Assembly: GCA_963722715.1 (NCBI GenBank)
Contig: CAVROA010000013.1
Span: forward strand, 1 to 64,000
From: DASQGA01 sp963722715
Lineage (GTDB): Bacteria; Actinomycetota; Thermoleophilia; Gaiellales; Gaiellaceae
Direction: 5' to 3'
DNA length: 64,000 bases
In this document: one piece after another, positions 53,374 through 59,668 of the stretch
How the letters are laid out: each line of letters begins with the position of its first letter
Position numbering within the stretch: the first letter of the stretch is position 1
Notes under the pieces: generated by a model
The model's database searches: none
Seen by the model: only the letters and a program-made list of their open reading frames with translations
What the model was told of the DNA's origin: nothing
Translations under genes and position numbers: made by a program

Positions 53374-53460
53374 CTACGCCTGCTGTGCTGAGGCGATCTT
53401 CTGCCGGAGCGAGGACTCAGGGAAGTTGCGAAGCTTGCGCTTCAGATCCGCAGTAATCAT
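53374..53460 (-). CDS. Possible 28-residue peptide
   Basis: ATG 53460 to TAG 53374 encodes MITADLKRKLRNFPESSLRQ and KIASAQQA. An AAGGCGG box lies 7-8 nt upstream. The peptide is basic and helical. A perfect hairpin (GGGCCGG 53312-53318, CCGGCCC 53323-53329) lies downstream on the same strand. The remaining 329-bp gap between the peptidase and kinase genes holds only this and the terminator. Translation is not certain. Confidence 0.35.
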   Translation of the reverse strand: MITADLKRKLRNFPESSLRQKIASAQQA

Positions 53461-53499
53461 GTGAATAGCCGCCTTTCGGTGGTACGAGGGGATTGCCCC

Positions 53500-54462
53500 C
53501 TAGTTGTCGGCCTCAGCCGATGGATCCGCATCCCTCGAATTGGTATTGGCCGGGAGAAGGACTCGAAGCGCTCGGGGGCGGAGCTCGAAGACAAGGGGTG
53601 GCGTGAGCATGTCTGGCTCGCCGTCGATGGCCACGTGAAGCCGGTCCCGCTTCGCGGCGACCTCGAGGCGCTTGGACGTCCACTCGACCCAGCCCTCCGA
53701 CGGCCCGATCCGGCCTGACAAGGCGCGCGCGAAGAGGCCGACGAGGCGCCAACGGCCCACCGCCTCGACCACATAGGCGTGGAGGCATCCCTCGTCGAGT
53801 CGGGTTCGCCGACCCAGGTCCGAGATTGCATCCAACGCATAGTCGTTGTTCGCCACGAGGAGCACCAAGGCCCTTCGCCGCTCCGACCGCCCTTCGACCT
53901 CCACCGTGAGATCGAGCGGCCTGCGACTCTTACCGAAGGCCGCGGGGATCATTCGAAGCGCAGCCGCGAGCCTGTTCTTGGTCTCGTGAGCGGGGTCGTG
54001 CACGAGGCTCGCATAGAGGCCGAGCGAGACGTTGTTCAGGAAGACCCGGCCGTCGACCATACCGACGTCGACGCGACGTTCCTCGCCGTCGCGAAAGGCG
54101 TCGAGCACGGAAACTGGATCGTCGCAGTCGAGGTCGAGGTCTCGGGCAAAGTGGTTCCGGGTCCCGAACGGGACGCACACGAAGGGAACATCGTGCTCGA
54201 GCGCCTCACCGGCCACGGCCGCGAGCGACCCGTCTCCCCCCGCCATCCCGAGTGCAGGAGCGCCCGCCTCGGCATGCTCACGGGCGATGCCGGCGAGATC
54301 GTCGCCAGGGCTGAGCATGTGGGTGTCGATCCCTCGGCGCTCGGCTTCTGCCACCAGCTCCTCGGCCGACGGCTCATCGTCTCCCGACCGTGGATTGACG
54401 ATCAGGAAGGGACTACCAGGCCGCGCGATTAGACCGCGCCCTCGATCGCGTGGAGCGTCCAC
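53500..54462 (-). CDS. Diacylglycerol/lipid kinase (DAGK catalytic domain, YegS/DgkB-like)
   Basis: Up to 320 residues from GTG 54462, overlapping the VOC gene by 34 nt; the homology starts near residue 17 (SPFLIVNPRSGDDE). MAGGDGSLAAVAGEAL (73-88) is the ATP-binding GGDG loop, and CVPFGTRNHFARDLDLDCDD is the next conserved block. The C-terminal beta domain includes LHVAIDGEPDMLTPPLVF. It phosphorylates diacylglycerol or a related lipid. Confidence 0.9.
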   Translation of the reverse strand: MDAPRDRGRGLIARPGSPFLIVNPRSGDDEPSAEELVAEAERRGIDTHMLSPGDDLAGIAREHAEAGAPALGMAGGDGSLAAVAGEALEHDVPFVCVPFGTRNHFARDLDLDCDDPVSVLDAFRDGEERRVDVGMVDGRVFLNNVSLGLYASLVHDPAHETKNRLAAALRMIPAAFGKSRRPLDLTVEVEGRSERRRALVLLVANNDYALDAISDLGRRTRLDEGCLHAYVVEAVGRWRLVGLFARALSGRIGPSEGWVEWTSKRLEVAAKRDRLHVAIDGEPDMLTPPLVFELRPRALRVLLPANTNSRDADPSAEADN

Positions 54463-54818
54463 GCAGGACCGATGCGGATCAAATGGCCGTCCGGGTCGGC
54501 CAGGTCGTACACGTCCGTCCCGAAGCGGGTTCGGACGATTGCGCCCCCGTCGACCCCGCGCTTCCGCAGACGCTCGACCTCCTGCTCCAGGTCGTCGGCA
54601 GCGAGCTCCAGGCGTGCGCTTCCACCGGCTTCACGCCCGCGGTCTGGATCCCAGGTGAGCACGAGGTACGTCCGCTGCTCGAGGACGAAGAACGCACTAT
54701 GGGCGTTTTCCCCCTCGTCGTAGGCAGCCTGCGGGCCGTAGCCCAGGAGGCGGGAGTAGAAGTCGACCGCCCGGTCCAGGTCCGTGACGTAAAGGTGGAC
54801 GGCGGTAACGTTGCTCAT
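54429..54818 (-). CDS. VOC-family protein
   Basis: A 129-residue protein from ATG 54818. SNVTAVHLYVTDLDRAVDFY and RLLGYGPQAAYDEGENAHSA form the first module; GTDVYDLADPDGHLIRIGPA is the typical VOC end. Its start overlaps the stop of the small basic gene (ATGA) and its end overlaps the lipid-kinase gene, so the three are probably one transcript. Confidence 0.85.
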   Translation of the reverse strand: MSNVTAVHLYVTDLDRAVDFYSRLLGYGPQAAYDEGENAHSAFFVLEQRTYLVLTWDPDRGREAGGSARLELAADDLEQEVERLRKRGVDGGAIVRTRFGTDVYDLADPDGHLIRIGPAWTLHAIEGAV

Positions 54819-54946
54819 GTGGCGGCACGTGAGCGACGCGCCTTGGGCTTCTCGGGGCTCGAGCCCGCCTGGCGCTTGTCGCGCGCCTTCTTCTTTCGCT
54901 GCCGGTCGTTCTGCCAGCGGCGGATCGCTCTTGAGCCACGTCCCAT
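54815..54946 (-). CDS. Small basic protein (43 aa)
   Basis: From ATG 54946 the product reads GRGSRAIRRWQNDRQRKKKA then RDKRQAGSSPEKPKARRSRA. Its TGA overlaps the VOC ATG (ATGA). It is extremely basic (Arg/Lys in nearly half of positions). Similar short RRWQ..RQRKKKxRDKR proteins occur in actinobacteria as hypothetical proteins. Nucleic-acid binding is a guess from charge. Confidence 0.6.
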   Translation of the reverse strand: MGRGSRAIRRWQNDRQRKKKARDKRQAGSSPEKPKARRSRAAT

Positions 54947-55094
54947 GGAACCAGGACTCTAGCGGCGCGTCGATCCAGGGGCAGTCCTAGGCGCCGAAGA
55001 ACGCTGAGGATCTCCGGCTCGGAAGCGTCCGGGATGTTGGAAAATCAACTTCACCTGGGCTCGTGTTGCGGCGGGGCAATGCCGAAACTAGAAT

Positions 55095-55108
55095 TTAGAC
55101 ATGTCTAA
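55095..55108 (+). promoter_or_regulatory. Palindromic operator over the multicopper-oxidase start
   Basis: TTAGACATGTCTAA is a perfect 14-bp palindrome covering the start codon ATG 55101. The TTAG...CTAA arms resemble metalloregulator boxes of the DtxR/MntR type. Downstream genes encode a multicopper oxidase and a ZIP metal transporter, which fits metal-dependent repression. Confidence 0.55.
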
Positions 55109-56102
55109 GTTCCGCCGTCTCACCCGCCGCCAGCTCGTGGTCAGCACCGCCCCGGCAATCGCCGCGTTTCCGCTGGCCAAAGCCGGTATGGCGATCGCAG
55201 GCGGGGAGGCGCCACAGCACGCCCACGGCGCGGAGCGAGTGGCGCTCAGCCATGCGGCGATGATCGGCGCCGAGGTGCCCGCACCGGGTGCTCGAGGCCA
55301 GCTGGACGCCCTTCTGCTGCCTCCACCCGCCCAGCCCCATGCACCCGGTCGTGTCCGTGAGTACACACTGGTCGGGGTCGACAAGGAGATCGAGATTGCG
55401 AAAGGCGTCTCGTTTCCCGCGTGGACCTACAACGGAACCGTCCCCGGGCCGGTAATCCGGGCCACGGAAGACGACCTCCTGCGCGTGCACTTCGCGAACG
55501 GGGGGTCGCACCCCCACACGATCCACTTCCACGGCATACACCCGGCCAACATGGACGGAGTCTTCGAGATCGTCCATCCGGGCGACAGGTTCACCTACGA
55601 GTTCCCGGCCCGGCCTGCGGGGATGCACCTCTACCACTGCCACTCGACCCCGCTCAAGAAGCACATTCACAAGGGGCTCTACGGCGCCTTCATCATCGAC
55701 CCGGCGAAACCGCGGACGCCCGCGCAGGAGCTCGTGATGGTCCTGAACGGCTACGACACCGACGGCGACGGCGGGAACAACTTCTACACGGTCAACGGCC
55801 TGACCTTCTACTACGCGAAGTACCCGATCCGGGTCAGTCGCTCTCAGACCGTCCGGATCTACCTCGTCAACCTGACCGAGTTCGATCTAGTGAACTCGTT
55901 TCACCTCCACGGCGATTTGTTCCGCTACTACCCGACCGGTACGGGAGATCAGTTCGAGTACACGGACACGGTCATGCTCTGCCAGGGCCAGCGCGGCGTG
56001 ATCGAGATCGACTTCGCGAACACCGGCAACTACATGTTCCACGCGCACCAGTCGGAATTCACGGAGCTCGGGTGGATGGGCTTCTTCGAGGTCGTCGACT
56101 GA
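55101..56102 (+). CDS. Two-domain multicopper oxidase (Tat-exported)
   Basis: A 333-residue protein from ATG 55101. A Tat-like signal (LTRRQLVVSTAPAIAAFPLA) leads it. Copper sites are IHFHG (141-145), HLYHCHSTP (176-184, with Cys180), NSFHLHGDLFRYYP and NYMFHAHQSEFTELGWMG. This is a two-domain cupredoxin pattern, as in small laccases or nitrite-reductase-like oxidases. It may oxidise metals (Mn or Fe) or organics. It is adjacent to a ZIP transporter: TGA and ATG abut at 56102/56103. Confidence 0.9.
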   Translation: MSKFRRLTRRQLVVSTAPAIAAFPLAKAGMAIAGGEAPQHAHGAERVALSHAAMIGAEVPAPGARGQLDALLLPPPAQPHAPGRVREYTLVGVDKEIEIAKGVSFPAWTYNGTVPGPVIRATEDDLLRVHFANGGSHPHTIHFHGIHPANMDGVFEIVHPGDRFTYEFPARPAGMHLYHCHSTPLKKHIHKGLYGAFIIDPAKPRTPAQELVMVLNGYDTDGDGGNNFYTVNGLTFYYAKYPIRVSRSQTVRIYLVNLTEFDLVNSFHLHGDLFRYYPTGTGDQFEYTDTVMLCQGQRGVIEIDFANTGNYMFHAHQSEFTELGWMGFFEVVD

Positions 56103-57299
56103 ATGGCCGTCACCGAGGGTGCACTCCGGCGTGCGCCATGGCGTCTCTGGGCCCTCGTCCCGATCGTGCTCATTGTCGGGACCGTCTTGCTTGTCGCGGC
56201 AGCGGGCGGCTCGCTGGTTAGTCTCGTCGGGTCGAATGCGCCGCAGCCGGACGAGCTCGACGTCCGCCGTGTCGTCTTCGAACCGGGCGAGATCCGCGTT
56301 CGCGTCACGAATCCTCAGCAGGATGACATCACGATCGCCTCGGTGACCGTCGACGACGCGATCGTGCCGTTCACCCTCGACGGACCGGCCCAGCTCGGCC
56401 GGCTTCGCTCGAGCACGATCGTGATCCCCTTCCAGTGGGTCGAAGACGAACCGATCGCGGTCGGGGTGACAAGCTCCACCGGTATCGAGACAGTGGAGGA
56501 GGTCCCGGCTGCAGTCGAGACTCCCGGCGTCTCGGGGAGAAGCATCCTCGGCTATGCGCTCATCGGCTTCCTCGTCGGCGTCGTCCCCATCGCAATCGGC
56601 CTCCTCTGGCTGCCGTCGCTTCGCCGGGCACCGCCCCAGTGGGCAGCTGCCTTCATGGCCCTGACCGCCGGACTCCTGACCTTCCTCGCGGTGGACGCGC
56701 TCTCAGAAGCGACGTCGCTGCAGGCAACACTCCCGTCCGCACTGGGGGGAGCGGGCCTCGTTCTCCTGGGCGTCGTCTTGAGCTATCTCGGACTGACCTT
56801 CGTCTCCCTCCGGCTGGGCCGAGGCGCGAAGAGCAGCGGCGCCCGGCTCTCGGGCTTCGCGCTCGCCACCGTGATCGCAGTCGGCATCGGCCTCCACAAC
56901 CTTGGAGAGGGCCTTGCAATCGGATCATCCTTCGCGCTCGGAGAGCTCGCGCTGGGAGCTTTTCTCGTCATCGGTTTTCTCGTGCACAACGTCACGGAAG
57001 GGCTGGGAATCGCTGCCCCGCTCGCTGACGACCGCACCGTCTCGCTCACGAGACTGGCAACGCTCGCGGTGGTTGCGGGGGCTCCCGCAATTCTCGGAGC
57101 CTGGATCGGCGGGTTTCTGACCAACGACCTGCTTGGAGTTCTCTTCTTCGCAATCGCCGCAGGTGCCGCCCTTCAAGTCGTCGTGGAAGTAGGGCGCTAC
57201 GTCGCCCACCGTGCGCCCGGTGGGCTCACGTCGGGTCACGTCCTCGGCGGTTTCGTCACGGGCGTCGCGGTCATGTACGTGACCGGCCTCTTGATCTAG
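56103..57299 (+). CDS. ZIP-family metal transporter with N-terminal domain
   Basis: A 398-residue protein from ATG 56103. An N-terminal membrane helix and a ~100-residue extracytoplasmic beta domain (VRRVVFEPGEIRVRVTNPQQ) precede the ZIP core. The metal-site motifs are IGLHNLGEGLAIGSSFALGE (TM4) and GFLVHNVTEGLGIAAPLADD (TM5). It moves divalent metals such as Zn, Mn or Fe into the cytosol. The beta domain may take metal from the partner multicopper oxidase; that is inference. Confidence 0.92.
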   Translation: MAVTEGALRRAPWRLWALVPIVLIVGTVLLVAAAGGSLVSLVGSNAPQPDELDVRRVVFEPGEIRVRVTNPQQDDITIASVTVDDAIVPFTLDGPAQLGRLRSSTIVIPFQWVEDEPIAVGVTSSTGIETVEEVPAAVETPGVSGRSILGYALIGFLVGVVPIAIGLLWLPSLRRAPPQWAAAFMALTAGLLTFLAVDALSEATSLQATLPSALGGAGLVLLGVVLSYLGLTFVSLRLGRGAKSSGARLSGFALATVIAVGIGLHNLGEGLAIGSSFALGELALGAFLVIGFLVHNVTEGLGIAAPLADDRTVSLTRLATLAVVAGAPAILGAWIGGFLTNDLLGVLFFAIAAGAALQVVVEVGRYVAHRAPGGLTSGHVLGGFVTGVAVMYVTGLLI

Positions 57300-57469
57300 G
57301 AGGGATTGGTGAAACGCCGCTCGTCGTCGGGGTGCGATGGTCGTTCCGAGGCAAGGACGCAGGGAGCGCCGATAGCAGCGCTATCGAAGCGACTGAGGAC
57401 GCAGCATCGGGGCGAGCAGCGCGGCCCGACGGCACTGCTGCGTTTCGTCAAACCCTCCTATTAGGAGGG
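57298..57469. repeat. Inverted-repeat element (MITE-like or structured RNA)
   Basis: A ~160-bp element has imperfect terminal inverted repeats: AGGAGGGATTGGTGAAACGC (57298-57317) and GCGTTTCGTCAAACCCTCCT (57440-57459), 17 of 20 matching. Inside is the hairpin CGATAGC-AGC-GCTATCG, flanked by two copies of AGGACGCAG. CCCTCCT-ATT-AGGAGGG (57453-57469) at its right end can fold on its own and holds the stop of the next gene. No transposase is near. Confidence 0.55.
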
Positions 57470-58090
57470 AGGCAAGAGCGGTGAGGAAAGCGTGACGGCA
57501 AGGGCTCGAGGCTTCGCGAGCGCCTGCAGAACGAGCACGGTGTCGGCCACCGCTGCGTCCTCGAGGTAGGCCTCCCGCTCCTCGAACGAGCGGAGAACGG
57601 CCCGTATGGCCACGTCGTACGCCGGCGAGTCGCGGGCCGCGAGCGCTGCGAGCGCGTCTGCCACGGGCCCTGGGAACGCATCGGGTGCCTCACGCTGGAG
57701 CGATCCAGCCGTGGCGGCCGCCTCCTGGTCGACCTCCAGGACGAGCTGCGCCAATGCTGCGGCGTAACGCCCAATCGGCGAGGTGCTCTCGGCGGTCCCG
57801 GCTGCAAGAGCCCAGCGCGCATCGTCCGCCGCTCCCTCTCGATCGCCGGCGAGCAGCCGGGCCTTGACGGCGCCGACGGGCCTCCCCCAGCTGTCCGGCG
57901 GCGCTCCCGCGAAGCTCTCGCGGTAGCGCTCGGCCGAGCGGATGAGCCATACCGATGCGTCTTCGGGGCGCTCCTGCATGAGCCGTGCGAGCCCGACGCC
58001 GCCGGCGGCCATCGCCATCCGAACGAGCTGCTTCTGGCGCGCATCGCCATCCGGCGGGAGTCGCGCCTCGCCGTTCTCGTATCGCGACAT
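57461..58090 (-). CDS. XRE-like regulator remnant or truncated protein with helical C-terminus
   Basis: From ATG 58090 the 209-residue product starts SRYENGEARLPPDGDARQKQ. SRYENGEARLP is the end of a Cro/CI-type helix-turn-helix. In the same frame upstream LPIDWNTYAATQ and HAIDLWRYLL continue the domain but TAG (58130-58132) interrupts it. The product lacks most of the HTH. The rest is helical (PVGAVKARLLAGDREGAADD, AALAQLVLEVDQEAAATAGS). It may be an intact shorter protein, or a regulator broken by a point mutation or indel. Confidence 0.5.
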   Translation of the reverse strand: MSRYENGEARLPPDGDARQKQLVRMAMAAGGVGLARLMQERPEDASVWLIRSAERYRESFAGAPPDSWGRPVGAVKARLLAGDREGAADDARWALAAGTAESTSPIGRYAAALAQLVLEVDQEAAATAGSLQREAPDAFPGPVADALAALAARDSPAYDVAIRAVLRSFEEREAYLEDAAVADTVLVLQALAKPRALAVTLSSPLLPPS

Positions 58091-58278
58091 CTGGGTCGCT
58101 GCGTACGTGTTCCAGTCGATCGGGAGACGCTACAGGAGGTACCTCCACAAGTCGATGGCGTGATGACACTACGTGTATACAATTGTCTTCATCGTCAGAA
58201 ACGATGACGCCCACCGATACAGAGAGTATCCTGGCGAAGCGTCGATGAACACCGGCTCGAGCACACTTTGGAGAACGG
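58091..58278. promoter_or_regulatory. Divergent XRE regulatory region with palindromes
   Basis: The gap between two XRE-like genes contains the perfect palindrome GGAGGTACCTCC (58135-58146) and an inverted repeat CATCGT-CAGAA-ACGATG near 58190-58206. GTGTATACAATTG lies near 58174-58186 and could hold a -10 for either side. These are candidate operators for the XRE regulator at 58279. Confidence 0.4.
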
Positions 58279-59580
58279 TTGCCTAGACAAAAGTCGACGC
58301 ATGTGGACGACCCACACGCCGTCGGGATCAGGCTCAGGGAGGCGCGCGAGGCGGCCCGCCTGAGCCAGAGGCAACTCTCGTTTCCGGGCTGCTCACCCGC
58401 GTACATCTCGAGAATCGAGGCGGGTGACCGGATTCCTTCCCTACAGCTGCTTCGCGAGCTCGGCAAGCGGCTGGGGGTCAGCGAGGACTATCTGGCAACC
58501 GGCGCCGAGGCTCGCGGCCAGACGACGTCCCTGGAGGCCGAGCTTGCGCTTCGGTTCGACGACCTCGAGCTCGCCGCCGGTCTGTACGAGGAGATGCTGG
58601 CGGAAGCCGCGGCGCCCGACGCCCGCGTCGAGGCACTGACCGGGCTGGGGCGGATCGCACTCAGGCGCGGCCAGCTGGCCGAGGCGGTACGCCTTCTCGA
58701 GGAGGCGCTCTCGACGGGCACGCGAGATGAGTGCGAGCTGCCGGCGCTCGCCGAGAGCCTCGGGCGAGCCTATGCCGAGCGCGGGGATCCCGCTCGCGCT
58801 ATCGCGATCTTCGAGCGCTGTGTCGCGCATTTCGAGGCGAAGGGCGACCCTTTGCTCAGCGTCCGCTTCGCTTGTTTGCTCGGGGCAACGCTCCTCGAGA
58901 CCGGGAACGCAGGACGGGCCGAGGCACTCGTCACCGCCGCCCTCGGGACCGGAGAGACGATCGCCGACTTCTCCGCTCGCGCGTGGCTCTATTTCTCACA
59001 ATGCCGAGCCCGAAGCGCCGAGGGCGACATGGCCGGAGCGAGCCGCTACGGCAGATTGGCGCTCGCGACGCTGGAGTCGGCCGACGACGCCCGTTTCACG
59101 GTGCAGTCGCGCCAGATCCTCGCCCGCGCAGCCCTCGCAAGCGGCCGGCCGAAGGTCGCGCTCGCCCACTATCAGGCCGCCCGCCCGCTCCTCGAGTCCA
59201 GCGGCTCACGGCTCGAGCAGGCTCGTTTCGGAGCCGGAGAAGCGCACGCGCTCGCCGGGCTCGGCCGCAAGGAAGACGCCATGGCCCTGGCCGCACGCGT
59301 TCCCGGGCTGCTTGACGGCGCGTCACCGGCAGAGGCCGGATCGGTCTATTCGCTCCTGGCCGAGGTCCAGGCGGGCCTCGGTGACGCTGCCCGTGCAAAG
59401 GAGCTCTACGAGCAGGCGGCCGAGCTTCTCGAGCAGTCGAATCCCAGCCCCACGCTTGTCGACGTCTACTCCCACATCGCCGAGCTCTTCGAGGCCGAGG
59501 GCCGGCGCGAAGATGCGTACGAGTACATGAAGAAGGCTGTCGGAATGCAGCAACAGGTCGCTTTGGCCACGCGAACCTAG
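58279..59580 (+). CDS. XRE-family transcriptional regulator with TPR domain
   Basis: A 433-residue protein from TTG 58279. The Cro/CI helix-turn-helix is at about 18-75 (RLREAREAARLSQRQLSFPG, SPAYISRIEAGDRIPSLQLL). The remaining ~350 residues are TPR-like helical pairs (LYEEMLAEAAAPDARVEALT, AYAERGDPARAIAIFERCVA), as in peptide-sensing regulators. It probably senses a small ligand or peptide. It precedes the SF2 helicase gene. Confidence 0.88.
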   Translation: MPRQKSTHVDDPHAVGIRLREAREAARLSQRQLSFPGCSPAYISRIEAGDRIPSLQLLRELGKRLGVSEDYLATGAEARGQTTSLEAELALRFDDLELAAGLYEEMLAEAAAPDARVEALTGLGRIALRRGQLAEAVRLLEEALSTGTRDECELPALAESLGRAYAERGDPARAIAIFERCVAHFEAKGDPLLSVRFACLLGATLLETGNAGRAEALVTAALGTGETIADFSARAWLYFSQCRARSAEGDMAGASRYGRLALATLESADDARFTVQSRQILARAALASGRPKVALAHYQAARPLLESSGSRLEQARFGAGEAHALAGLGRKEDAMALAARVPGLLDGASPAEAGSVYSLLAEVQAGLGDAARAKELYEQAAELLEQSNPSPTLVDVYSHIAELFEAEGRREDAYEYMKKAVGMQQQVALATRT

Positions 59581-59591
59581 GATTCCTGAGA

Positions 59592-59597
59592 TATAGT
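59592..59597 (+). promoter_or_regulatory. -10-like TATAGT before the helicase gene
   Basis: TATAGT is a good -10, but no clear -35 is seen at 16-18 bp. It would start the transcript near 59603, which excludes the in-frame upstream start TTG 59597 and favours ATG 59669 for the helicase. Confidence 0.45.
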
Positions 59598-59668
59598 TGG
59601 GGCAGAGCCGCGCGCGCCCACGCGCGCCGGCGTTTTCACTTCGGTTGCAGCGCACGCGCGCTGCGCTC

